From assembly GCA_037127255.1 (NCBI GenBank), contig JBANSL010000004.1:17863967-17927966 (forward strand): a stretch of 64,000 bases of DNA. Reading direction: 5' to 3'. This DNA is from Persicaria tinctoria. Its lineage: Eukaryota > Streptophyta > Magnoliopsida > Caryophyllales > Polygonaceae. A model generated the notes under the pieces. It saw only the letters and a list, made by a program, of their open reading frames with translations. It was not told the origin of the DNA and searched no databases. Within the stretch, counting starts at the first letter, position 1. Each line of letters starts with the position of its first letter. The position numbers and the translations under genes are program-made. Of the stretch, positions 1 through 10,126 are shown in pieces.

Positions 1-201
1 GATTCTAACTGTTTTTCAGGGACTTCTTTATTCCACTTTTCGCGATCCTTATATGCTTGCCGACCAAAAACAAGACTATCCACATGAAGTATTCTAAAAG
101 ACATAGAACAAAAAACCAAAAACCAAAAAGTCCCAAAATTCATAAAGTTTATATACATGCTCTAGATTTTATAGTCGCTAGGCCGACTTTCCCGTTTGTG
201 C

Positions 202-1269
202 TCAAGGACCATTATTGTGGGGCCCGCTCATGCTTGGCCCTTCTCTTGGATCATCTAGGTCCTGATGGTAGTATGCAAGCTCAGCTGATAGATGGTTGCT
301 TGCATCATCTCCTTTCTCTTTCTTCTTCTTCCTTCCAACTCTTAGTTTTCGCAGATTCTCTCGCCATGGTGTCTTATCTCCCCTTAAATCATTGATAATT
401 TTCTTTATGGACTGAGGGGGATTGGAATTCATACCTGAACTTACCTTTTCGGACCCAAAACAGAAATCTTTGGGCCTGGGGCTAGTCGAGATCGAGTACT
501 GATGGTCGACCTCGAGTACAGGGACCCCATACTTAGGCTCTTGGCAAATCAGTGGCTTAGCAGAGGTAGTCGACATCGACAAGGGCTTGTCGAGATCGAG
601 TAGCGGCCTTGTCGAGATCGAGGAGCTGTTGTCAACCTTGAGTACAGTGCTGGCGCTTTCCTCCGCTGTTTGCCTGGTCCCGTGGTTGCTTATGCTTTTC
701 ACCTCCAGCCAGGAAATTTCCTCTTTTGTAGGGCCAAAAGAGAAATCCAAAACCTCATCGCCTATGGTGAAGGTGAGCGATCTATTCTTGACACTAATTC
801 TGGCATCTGCAGTAGCTAAGAATGGTCTACCAAGAATAATAGGGCTAGTAGGATCTTCAGCACAGTCAATGATAAGGAAATCTGCTGGAACAAAGAATTT
901 ACCAACCTGGACAGGGACGTTCTCAACTATACTTGCAGGGATGACTACTGTATTGTTCGCCATGTATAGTTTGGCATCCACAGGTTCTATGCATCCTATT
1001 TTGACCTTCCGCCAGATTGATAGAGGCATGATGCTCACACTTGCTCCTAAATCGCACAAAGAATCATATTTATATTGTCCAAAACCCACAGTAACAGAAA
1101 ACTTACCAGGGTCAGGTCTCTTTTTAGGGAAGTGGCGTACTTTGCATTCGCCTGCAATCTCTGAAATGGATCGCTTCTTGCTCAGGATTTCCTTTAGAAA
1201 TTTGACATATCCAGGCATCTCTTGCAGGGCTTCTGTAAAAGGAATAGAAACATTCAGTTCTTGCAGCAT
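202..1269 (-). pseudogene. retropepsin-like aspartic protease part of element 1
   Basis: This is a 355-residue open frame. Near residue 75 it has the active-site motif CDLGASVSIMP, the Athila form of the D[TS]GA signature. The downstream ILGRPFLAT motif is typical of the retropepsin flap and C-terminal region. The first 60 residues look like a gag-pol linker (a FTEALQEMPGYVKFLKEIL segment). The frame overlaps gag by 16 bases but lies in a different phase. The gag frame runs out exactly where linker residues continue here, so a one-base frameshift probably separated a once-continuous polyprotein. The C-terminal 150 residues are unusual: they contain repeats of the LLDLDKPLSMS type, encoded by the TCGA palindromes described separately. 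It ends in a stop with no reverse transcriptase. Confidence 0.8.
485..640. repeat. TCGA-palindrome cluster inside the protease frame
   Basis: At least five copies of TCGA-NN-TCGA occur here. One is a paired unit with an 18-bp perfect palindrome between the halves (TCGACAAGGGCTTGTCGA). On the minus strand the cluster is translated as LLDLDKPLSMST and similar repeats, and it does not break the frame. Confidence 0.85.
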
Positions 1270-3008
1270 ATTAACAAATCTGGTAAACCTACCTGCAGTG
1301 GGATCTTTTTATGCTGTTGCTCCTCGATCTCGACCAGGGGCTCGTCGATCTCGACTTGGGTTGTCGACCTCGAGTTGCTGGGCTTCGCAGTGGAGTCCGA
1401 GCTCAGCTTCTGGTCTGTGTCGAGTAGGGTTTTATCAAGATCGAGTGGAGTCTCTTCGAGATCGAGTTGGGTCTGCTCTGTCTCGAGTTGCTGCTCTGCT
1501 TTGCCTTGCTGTTTCCCGAACTCTGGCTCGTGTAATTGATGCCCACTCCTGAGTTTGATAGTTGCGACGTGTCCGGTCTTCCCCTTAGGATTTGGTTCTG
1601 TTTGCCCAGGGAGCTGCCCGGATGGTCGTGGGATCTGTGCAGCGATTTGACCCATCTGCGTCTCTATTCTCCTTTTCCAGATATCTAGTTCCCCAAATTT
1701 TGTAGTGATGTTCTGGAACTGGTTGTTGATGGTGCCCTGATTCCGACGCATCTCCTCAAGGATCAGCTGCATATCATCCTTCTTTTGATCCCTTTCTGGA
1801 TGTCCTGGAACTCTGTAGGGTGGGGGGTTCCTAGGAGGACCTTGGTTCCACTGCGGTTGATAGGACCGTTGGTCTCCCATGTAGCAATTGGGACCCCCAA
1901 CGTATGCTGCCTCTTCATGTGTCTCTGCCATTCTGACTTGCTCTATGTGTGGGCACTCAGTAGTGGTGTGCCTTTGTGATCCGCATTCGATGCAAGGCTG
2001 ATTGACAGACAGATATTTGATTTGCTTGAGGAGCTTACATTTCTGGTCTCTGTAGAATTGCTCTCTGAGATCTGGGTCGATCTCCTTTGCTGGCTCATAG
2101 AGTGACATAGATGGTGCTGGCCTAGCGTAGGAGTTCTCCTCATAGTTTGCAGTAGACCCATATTTGTTGTCATAATTGGTGAGCTTGTCCAGCACACCCC
2201 AGGCGTCAATTGGTGGCATCGTCAGATACTCATAGCGAGTATAATGGTTGATCCTGTCCTTAGTGACTTGATCAAGAGAGTTGAAGAAGATCTCTTGAAT
2301 GACGTAGGGTGGCTGTCCATGAGTGGGGCAAGATCGCAGCAATTCTTTGTAGCGTTCCCATGCCTTTGCCAGCGGTTCCCCTTGCTTCTGTTTGAAGGCG
2401 GTGATTTTCTGGCGGAGAAGTGCTGTTTTGGCGGGTGGGGAGAATTTGTTCAAAAATTCTTGCTCTACTTGGGCCCATGTTGTGAGTGATCTTGGTTTCA
2501 GCCCTTCAAGCCACTTTAGTGCAGGCCCAGCGAGAGACCAGCGAAAAGCTTTCATCTTGACATATTCCAGCGTTGTACCTTCAGCAAGAGTACGACACAT
2601 GTCAGAAAAATTGGTAATATGTTCAAGAGGACACTCATTAAATTTGCCATAGAAAGCATTATTTTTAAGCTCTATAAGAAATTGAGTGCGAATTTCATAA
2701 GAGTTATCAGGGATTAGAATCGCCGATTCAGGCACGACGAGAGTTGGATGCATATAATCCTCAGCAGTGGTTGGATATTGGGCAAGCTCAGCTTCTGCTT
2801 GCCTTGCGCGCTAAGCTGCTTGTTCCCTCGCTGCCCTTTCATTGGCGATAGTGGTATCCTTTGCGGCTAGCTCCCTGGTAAGCCTCGCAATCAGCTGTTC
2901 TTGTGTCTCAGCGTCCGCCATGATCCTTTTGAGTTTAGAGTGGATGTGTAGGAAACGCTCCGGTTCGTCTAAGCTGTCAAACTCAGGTGGTAAACCAGAA
3001 CGACGCAT
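1254..3008 (-). pseudogene. gag of element 1 (retrotransposon gag domain plus zinc knuckle)
   Basis: The capsid-like core reads TLEYVKMKAFRWSLAGPALKWLEGL and continues through a QKQGEPLAKAWERYKELLRSCP segment, the usual signature of the plant Ty3 gag domain. One CCHC zinc knuckle follows (CIECGSQRHTTTEC). An upstream stretch from 3008 to 2814 reads as a helical N-terminus (MADAETQEQLIARLTREL) in the same frame. It is separated from the rest by a single TAG at 2811-2813, so I treat 3008-1254 as one broken gag. The tail after the zinc knuckle carries acidic repeats (QVEIDEPLVEIEE, LDLEETPLDLDK) encoded by the TCGA palindromes. The gag ends out of frame with the protease region. Confidence 0.85.
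1322..1495. repeat. TCGA-palindrome cluster inside the gag tail
   Basis: Four clear copies of TCGA-NN-TCGA plus several half copies (TCGAG, ATCGAG) lie between the zinc knuckle and the end of gag. On the minus strand they read QVEIDEPLVEIEEQQ and TPLDLDKTLLDTD. Confidence 0.85.
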
Positions 3009-3072
3009 ACACCGGTGTAGTAACTCAAAGCAGATGTGAGATTTTAACTACCTAAGGCGCGAATGATAGCTT

Positions 3073-3089
3073 CCCCGGCAACGGCGCCA
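3073..3089 (-). other. primer-binding site, tRNA-Asp type
   Basis: The plus strand reads CCCCGGCAACGGCGCCA, which is the 3' end of plant tRNA-Asp as I recall it. The minus strand is therefore a 17-base primer-binding site. It sits three bases from the LTR edge, which fixes the element's orientation and the inner LTR boundary. Confidence 0.88.
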
Positions 3090-3284
3090 ATTTGTTTTAG
3101 GAGGAAATCGAGGTTGCAAATTAAAATATAAATAAATCACAGCAAACCAGATTCCGTCCCTTGCAAATAATTACAAGACCTCCTTCTGATGTAGCAGCGG
3201 GAAGTCAGGATCGATCCACGAGGAAGCGTGTCAGCGGATCCTAGGTAGCAGAGAAATCTCACGAACAGAAGTCGACCACAGATG

Positions 3285-3505
3285 TCCTCGATCTCGACTA
3301 GGCTAGTCGACAGAAGATCGGACAATCGAACACAGCGCAGCAGCAAGTACAGGGTCTCGTCGATATCGACAAGGGCTACTCGATATCGAGTAGGGTCTTG
3401 TCGACTTCGGCTTGTCTTGTCGAGTACCTGCACAGGAGAAGCTACGCCGACTTGGTCGAGGATCAGTTTACTCGATATTGAGTGATGCAATTCGAGATCG
3501 AGTAG
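3285..3505. repeat. TCGA-palindrome cluster, inner LTR
   Basis: Copies TCGATCTCGA, TCGATATCGA (twice) and TCGAGATCGA occur, with half copies between them. The arrangement matches that in the coding clusters (CGACAAGGG followed by TCGA and GTAGG). Confidence 0.85.
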
Positions 3506-4324
3506 AAGGACAGAAAATAAAACGAAAGAAAATAAAGAACAAATGCCTTGGGGTTTCGACTAAACTTAATGTAAAAGGACTTCCAAGATTGGGGTTTGCA
3601 GCAACGATAACCAATCATGCATAAGGCAGAATCAAACAGATAATCATGTAAATTGCATCAAAGGACAAGCTTTTGCCTTTTCCAACAATTAGACAACTCT
3701 TTCAAGAAACCATAATTGTCTCTACCGATTTTATGTTTATAATCCAAGTTGTTAGCATGGATCTCCATTAGATGGGCAATAAACACAAACAAGTAGTAGA
3801 TGCTCAAAACACAATAAATGTCGAATCTTTACCTCAAACACGGATGGATATCGTCGGGCTCGCCCCAACACTAGAAGTGGGTGGACTACTCGCGCTTCAT
3901 CGCCATCTTAGACATTGATTGAAAGAAAATAACAACTTGCATTGAACCAAACTCAAGAAAGTACAACCGAACAAAGCTAACTTGCTCTCGCTCCTTTGCT
4001 CCACTCGGCCTCACTTTCTCTCTCTACTACTACTTCTCCTACCGAAATTGAATGAATCTAAAATCAGCCCCATGGGCTTTATTTATAGCCTTCTAATCCT
4101 TGTTACTCAAGGATAGAAATCTCTATCTATATCTAAAATTATATCTAAAATGCTTAAGGATAAATAAAAGAAATAAGGAAATTAAATCTAAATATATCTA
4201 AATGTCTTTAATGGATATATCTTCTCCTTCCATGATGTATCTTGATAGATTGGATAAAATCGGCAAACTTTGAGCCCAAGGAATCCCACACCGAGTAGAA
4301 TTGGTCAAACCGAGTAACGCGACT

Positions 4325-4815
4325 TCTGGAATTGTCGTCGATCTCGACAAGGATCTTGTCGATCTCGAGTAGGATTGTTGGTCGACTGGCTCTGCTTCGT
4401 CGTCTCGGCTAGCTGGTGCTCGACAAGCTCGGACAAGGCTCACAGGGTTGGTCGATCTCGAGGACCCCTTGTCGATGTCGAGTTGAGTGGTTCGTCGACT
4501 AGGTCTTCTCGGGTGGCTCTGCTCGACAGGTTTGGATCTGGGCTCCGGGCTCGTCGATCTCGACTAACTCTTATCGAGGTCGAGTAGGGTGTGGTCGAGG
4601 ATGGCTTGCTGGTGATGTCGAGGACTTCTCCTCGGCATGGACTCGGACAGACGCGGTGCTGGTCCTCGATCTCGATAAGGCTTCCTCGAGATCGAGTAAG
4701 GTGTCTCGGCGTCTCTGTCCTCGGCTTCTCGACATAGGCTCCTCGATCCTGGCAGGTGTCTAGGCATGGCTCGTCGAGATCGACCAGGGTTTGTCGATGT
4801 CGAGTAGCTTTGTGC
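4325..4815. repeat. TCGA-palindrome cluster, outer LTR
   Basis: About ten copies occur in roughly 490 bp, mostly in pairs: a first copy followed by CAAGG or TAAGG and a second followed by GTAGG. The two middle bases vary (TC, GA, TG, GG), while the flanking TCGA tetramers are nearly constant. Confidence 0.85.
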
Positions 4816-5013
4816 TCTGGTTCTCGCTTTTTGGTTTTCTCCCGAAATGTTTCCATATTCTGCAATATTAAACAGAAACTTATGTAGATCTCCATTTTTG
4901 ACAAAATAAGCATATACTACATAAATCCGACATATTCCCAACCCGAAATATGCAAAATGTAAAGAATATGGAACTAAAATATGCATAAAGACATGGCTAG
5001 TTTGGAGACATCA

Positions 5014-7069
5014 CCTGCGAGCTCCCCTCCTCTTCGTTCTTCCTTCTATCGAACGCAGGAAGCCGGGAGAGATGATGAACAGTGTTCCTTCTCTCCCCAA
5101 TTTCTTTGATTGCGGGCCCCACTCCCACCTAGCCACATCAGCACCATGGGGGCCCCTTTATTTTCTCCAATTTCGGGTTTCATTTGAAGATAGAAAGACA
5201 TGACCTATGGGCCTACTTCTTGGGCCGGGTTTGGTGTTTCTAAGAAAGGAAAAGAATTTGGGCTTTAGATTCCCAACAAACAAAATGATTTTGGCCAATT
5301 CTATTTGAAGTGAATTTCGGTATTGGGTTAAATGAAAAGGTAGGGCTCGGTTTTAGTATTTAACAAGTAAAAGGGATTGATTTTGGTAAATTAATAAAGG
5401 GATGTTTTATTAAGTAAAAATGGTTGGAGTTTTAAAGGATTGGAAATACTTCATGAAAGAGTTTAATGAAAAATTATATTTGTAATATTATATTATATTG
5501 TGTGAGATTTAAAATATCAAATATTATTGTTAAGATTTAGAAATATAATATTATGAGACTAGGAGATTTAAAAAGGGATTTGACTAACACATTCCAATGA
5601 CGGAATTTCTAACTAGTCAACTCGGTTTTCGAAACGGTTTTCGGGACTAATTCTGGAATTATGTGCTCGATGACTAACTAGCATGATTGATGTGAATGAT
5701 TGTCTAATATCATGATTTTGTGTTGACTAATAGCATGATGAAATGTTAAGATTATGTATCGTTAACTTATGCGTTGAGATATGATGAATACGATGCACTT
5801 GAGTTATATGTTATGCAAATATATGGTTATGAATACATGAATGTGGCGGAATTGAATGATGAGAACGATATGTTATTGAGGAATGTGGCAATATGATGAA
5901 TGGTTGAGCTTGATGGAATGACGATTGCGATATGGTTGCTATTCTCGTTGAATGATATGCTTTGAGTGCTTGAATGATTAGATATAGACTTATACGATTG
6001 TTATGCTTACTAGGTGATCTTTAATCTATCGTAATGTTTGCCTTGCTGTTATGCACCACTAGGTGAGTTCCTATATGAGCTCACTCAGATTCAAAAAGAG
6101 ATCTCCCTGCTTGTAGCCATGTGCATACTAGGTGCTTGCATTCATAATAAAGCATGTCATGTAGTATCCTGCTAGGACTGCACTCATGATTGAGTATTCG
6201 TTTACTCATTGCTTTTGTAAACAGAAGGTCTGTTATCTGTGAAGTATCTAGAGTCTTTGCTAGGGCCATAGGATGGCCTAGTCTCATCAGGTTCGTCCTG
6301 AATCGTCAAGTTGTAATTACCACTTTACTTACCGCTCTAATTTATTTTATCTTTTGCATTATATTATTCTTTTTCTCTTTTAAGTCCACATTCATGATTG
6401 GATAAGAGGCATGGAATGCATTCACGAGCTGTCCAGTCTCCGCCCTATGGGGAAGGGGGGCGGTGGTAGGAAGAGGGATATACCACTTGGTATTGTGTGT
6501 TAAGGCCTTATTATATTATGCACTTGATCTTAGGAGCATGTTAGCGTGTTAATATTCTGCCTTGCATCTAGAAGCATCTTTAATAGGACTAGCGTGTGTA
6601 TGTGTCTGCCTGTTTGGGATTATATTGCGTAGGGCTTCGATCTGACACCGCCCCGCATACATATTTTTTTAGGTTTGTTTTGCAACATGATTATTCCTTG
6701 CTTCCGTGACGTGGGAACTTTGTTGGACGATTGCAAAGAAATGGTGTAACCTCACTAACATCGCCTATTAGATTTAGATAAATACGCTTATTAATTTGGT
6801 TTGACTCGGCTCTGTCGTGGCACCCTCTTGTATTACCACTTGACTCCGCTATTTGCATGACTGCTGGTTTTCCACGTTTAGACTTACGACAGGTACAGGG
6901 GACTTCCCCGGGGATTCCAACGATCCCTTCGAATTTTGGGTATGAAATCCCACTTCAAAATGTTAAGATAGAATTTCAAACCATCAACCTGTACTCGGGG
7001 CGCAAGATCTTAACGAGGGGTTTCATCCCTCGAAACGTAACCCGGGAATCAAAATCCCGGTCCGTTACA
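5014..7069. repeat. LTR-like repeat family X, copy 1 (left side missing)
   Basis: The right edge ends in GGTCCGTTACA at 7069, the mirror of the TGTAACGGCCCGG start seen at 56266. About 6060-6680 matches 63380-63960 in the same direction, including ACGAGCTG(T/G)CCAGTCTCCGCC and the TCTAGAGTCTTTGCTAGGG-like block. By comparison with the copy at 61245, roughly 1.1 kb is missing on the left, where element 1 begins. No coding region is recognised. The long length, TG and CA ends and the presence of apparently solo copies suggest LTRs of a Tekay/Del-like Ty3 element, which is an inference. Confidence 0.7.
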
Positions 7070-7641
7070 CCTCAATCGAAAGTCAATGGAAAGAAAAGAC
7101 AAGGTAAGAACACACAATGGAAGAAACCTGATAGAGGACAAATTAAAATTAATGTAGATGGATATGTCAAAAGTAATGGTAATTGTAGAATTGGTGGCAA
7201 TGCTAGGGATTGTAATGGAAAAGTAATTGAAATTTTACAACACCAAGTTTCAAAGGGATCGGTAACCTTAACTGAATCCCTTGCGTTTTGTGCAAGATTA
7301 GATCTAGCCAGGAGAAGAGGATGAGAGAATATCATTATTGAAGGAGATTGCTTGATAGTGGTCAAATCTCTTTCGAGTGAAGCAACGATACCATGGGAGA
7401 TCTTTAGAGTAATTGAAAAGATTCAAAGACTCAAAGTAGCTTGCTCTCCATCTTATATCCGACACTGCTTTAGACAAGCCAACTTAGCAGAAGATTTCAT
7501 AGCTAAGAGTGATCATAACCGTAATTCTTGTACCTTCCCTTTTAACCGGGAACTCTGTAACATCATCCGCCGAGATGATCAAGGATGATCTTTACTTGTA
7601 AAGACATTCTAATTTTGCCTACTGTAAAAAAAAAAAAAAAA
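7070..7641 (+). pseudogene. 3' end of an L1-type LINE: RNase H domain and poly(A)
   Basis: The translation KINVDGYVKSNGNCRIGG, then IIIEGDCLIVVKSL, then YIRHCFRQANLAEDFIA is the plant LINE-associated RNase H fold (RVT_3 type). The reading is interrupted by one TGA near 7322. It ends at 7588, followed by a short 3' untranslated part and a run of 16 A at 7626-7641, as expected for a retroposed 3' end. Family X copy 1 cuts off everything upstream. Confidence 0.8.
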
Positions 7642-8229
7642 GAGGAATTTCTTACCTTGACTAAAAATGAAGTGAGTATAGATTGATACATCAATTGAAG
7701 AAGAAAAGGTAATTGAGAAGTTAAAAACTAGAGAGGAATGACGAAAAATGAGAAATAATATACCCCAAAATAAAGAGATACTCTCTCCTATCATTATTGT
7801 TAGATATTTAGGGTTTTAAAATTTGATCAGTAATATTAAATGTTTTCCACTTTAAAGTACTTTTCTTAATTTTTTGTAATAGTAGCTTTTTTTAACTTTT
7901 GTACTAGCTTTTGTCCTCTTTTCTATTTACTTCTTTAAATAATTTTTTTATTTACCCTCAAGTCCTCAACTAATGTGCTATTGGTTAATTAGTGTGACGT
8001 GAATTTCGCGTGGTACTCCTCAGGTAAGGCATTTTTCACGGGGTGTACAGAAGTTAGACATATTTCGTGCAATACCCCTGGGTTTTATAAAAATTTCACA
8101 CCGTACCCTTCTGTCAACCAACCAACCCCAAACCGTTAACTTGCTAATGATTAATTTTAAAAAATAAAAAACATTTTCCTTCTTGACCGGAGAAGAGAGA
8201 TAACATAGTGACGCGGTGAGAAGCTCACA

Positions 8230-8254
8230 AGAGAGAGAGAGAGAGAGAGAGAGA
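8230..8254. repeat. (GA)n microsatellite
   Basis: About twelve GA units occur in a row within the left arm of the fold-back element. Confidence 0.95.
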
Positions 8255-9199
8255 CGAGGCATGTCGGAGGAGGTGAGTGATTGTGAGCCTTCTGCGCGAG
8301 AGCGATGGAGAGGACACTACCGTCGGCGATGGAGAGGAGAGACTTCTGCGAGGATACAACCGGCGACTTGGCTGATTGTAGGACGTCGTCGACGACTGGA
8401 CTGATTGAAGCAAAGCATCTGGTGTGCGGTGAGCTCGATTGGACCAGCGATAAGTATGAGGTCTTTCAGTTTTAGGGGTTTTTCCATTGACAAAAATTAG
8501 GGTTTAGTTTTACAAAATCGAATTTGGGGGTTTGATTCTCGGCTGATTTGTCTGAAATTTGTTTTTGTTCTAAACTTGATTGTGGGATAATTATTTAGAA
8601 TTGGTGCCAAAATTGCTTAATTTCCCTATATATACTTTAGGGTTGTGTTTTGTCAGTTGTTAACGGTAATGCTATTCCAAGTAAAATATTTAGTTATGTA
8701 AACATAGTTGGCAATTTCTTAGTTATAAAGATGTAGAATTAACTAGGAAATCAGTTCCAAATAATCATCCCACTAAGAAACTTGATTTCCTAGTTTGATA
8801 GGAGTTGTTATATGGTGTTGCCATGTTGCAACCTGCTCCTACATAAAAGTAAATGGTAGAGTTGGCATGTGACGATTTTTATTTAAAGCACAAGATTTGG
8901 TTTCTAACTACTTTGTATAACAGGAAATCAAATGCCAGTGTTGGCAATTGAAAATTTCACTACTCCACTAGTAAATTTTCGAGTTCTAAATGATTGCTGA
9001 TAATCTTGTTATAGAAATCTTAGTGTTGTACTCACCTTGCAGTTTCTCCTTTTGTGGATTGTGAAGAAGTGATATATATCATGCTTGAATTCAACTCTCA
9101 CCTTTGAACGAAATTCATACATTTGTTGGTATCTGAATTGTGAATTTTTGTTCTATAATTTGTTCAATCAATGCATCACATGCATGTTTTTCCTATGTT

Positions 9200-9268
9200 G
9201 CTAACCTAGCTCAAATGGTAGAGCATTGTGCTCACGCACAAATATGCGGGTTCAAATCCCACATAGAC
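9200..9268 (+). pseudogene. tRNA-like sequence, left arm
   Basis: It has an A-box-like TAGCTCAAATGG, a potential anticodon stem around TTGTG and CACAA, and a B-box-like GGGTTCAAATCCC. The acceptor halves (GCTAACC and ATAGAC) do not pair, so it is not a working tRNA. It is clearly homologous to the minus-strand copy at 10058-10126. Confidence 0.65.
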
Positions 9269-10057
9269 TATCTGGATATTGAGCGATTTGTCTTGGTTAA
9301 AAATTCCAAATTATTATAATGTTTACTGTAGTACTCCCTCAACCTTTTGTTCATTGTATCATGAGGAAGATACATAATGATCCATTAACTGCATGCGTAT
9401 CTGCCTATCTGGTGTCCCATTAACTGCATGCGTATCTGGTGTCATATATATCATGTTAATATGTTATTAACGATGTTAGGAGATGAAAGCATTTATTGGC
9501 GTTTAGTGATATTTTCACATAGCTGTAACTGTTTGGATATCATATTTATGAGATTAAATTTTAACAAGAATAAATTATAGTATTATGAAGTCTATCTAGT
9601 ACAATAGTTTTTAGAGAAATTTTATCTACAATTTAACAAAATATATCAAAATAGCTACATCACAAAATATATGAAAGTTCTACTACCGCATGCATACATT
9701 ACCCATAGTCCATTGACTATGCTCAAATTAGTTGTGCACTTATGTATGCTACTGTTTTAGAAATTACTTTTCTGTAAGACATTATACTTTTGAAGCAATG
9801 TGATTTAATGTCCATTAAGTAGGTTAAAGCATGTGTATATGGTGCTGCAAAGTCCATGATCAAACAAGCTTTCTCCTTTGTTAGACATCAACCACCTATA
9901 GCTTAAGAAATCCATGATCACACAGGCTTTCTCCTTTTTTTGCACCACCAGGGATATTTACACAAAACATCTCACACAACTAAAAGCAATAAACTAAAGT
10001 AAAGATTTGTAAAATAAACTTGAACATATTTATGTAAAAACGAAAGCAAAGATTTGT

Positions 10058-10126
10058 AGCTTATGTGGGATTCGAACCCACATTGATGTGTACAACACAT
10101 TGATCTCCCATTTGAGCTAATAAGCT
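10058..10126 (-). tRNA. tRNA-like sequence, right arm, anticodon TGT (probably a relic)
   Basis: The 69-nt minus-strand sequence has a perfect 7-bp acceptor pair (AGCTTAT with ATAAGCT). The T-arm is perfect (GTGGG-TTCGAAT-CCCAC) with a canonical B box. The D-arm TAGCTCAAATGGGAGATC has one mismatch, and a 7-base loop GTTGTAC would place anticodon TGT (Thr). The variable loop is too short, base 26 is missing and one anticodon-stem pair is lost. I read it as a captured tRNA gene or tRNA-derived head that has decayed slightly. Transcription by polymerase III is possible but not shown. Confidence 0.5.

Larger units (their letters stand above)
1..5013 (-). mobile_element. gag-protease LTR retrotransposon (Ty3/Athila-like, element 1), cut by window edge
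   Basis: The element reads on the minus strand. From right to left it has a 5' LTR (3093-5013), a primer-binding site matching plant tRNA-Asp, a gag region, a retropepsin region, and then about 200 bp without recognisable coding before the window ends. No reverse transcriptase, RNase H or integrase follows the protease, where an autonomous Athila-type element would carry them at once. This suggests a non-autonomous gag-bearing (TR-GAG type) element, although pol sequence beyond the window edge cannot be excluded. Both coding parts are damaged. The 3' LTR and the target-site duplication lie outside the window. Confidence 0.85.
3093..5013 (-). repeat. 5' LTR of element 1
   Basis: The LTR begins with TG directly after the primer-binding site and ends with CA at 5013, where the sequence changes to family X. 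The outer end is placed by comparison with the LTR of the element at 14776-21871, which shares a block containing TTAAACAGAA and TGTAGA near this edge. It holds two clusters of TCGA palindromes (about 3285-3500 and 4325-4815). The outer boundary is good to a few bases only, because the second LTR is outside the window. Confidence 0.7.

Noticed and set aside
587..1552. Plus-strand open frame of 321 residues
   Set aside because: It is antisense to gag and protease of element 1, and its serine- and leucine-rich text has no domain. The minus-strand frames carry clear motifs.
6857..7324. 155-residue plus-strand frame as one gene
   Set aside because: It runs across the border at 7069/7070 from family X into the LINE RNase H domain, so only its second part is meaningful.
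8230..8254. CRISPR-like or spacer-repeat array
   Set aside because: Regular repeats in the window are microsatellites, palindrome clusters or tandem duplications; none has repeat-spacer structure, and the DNA is plant nuclear.
9200..9268. Functional tRNA gene in the left arm
   Set aside because: The acceptor halves do not pair and the anticodon stem-loop has the wrong size.
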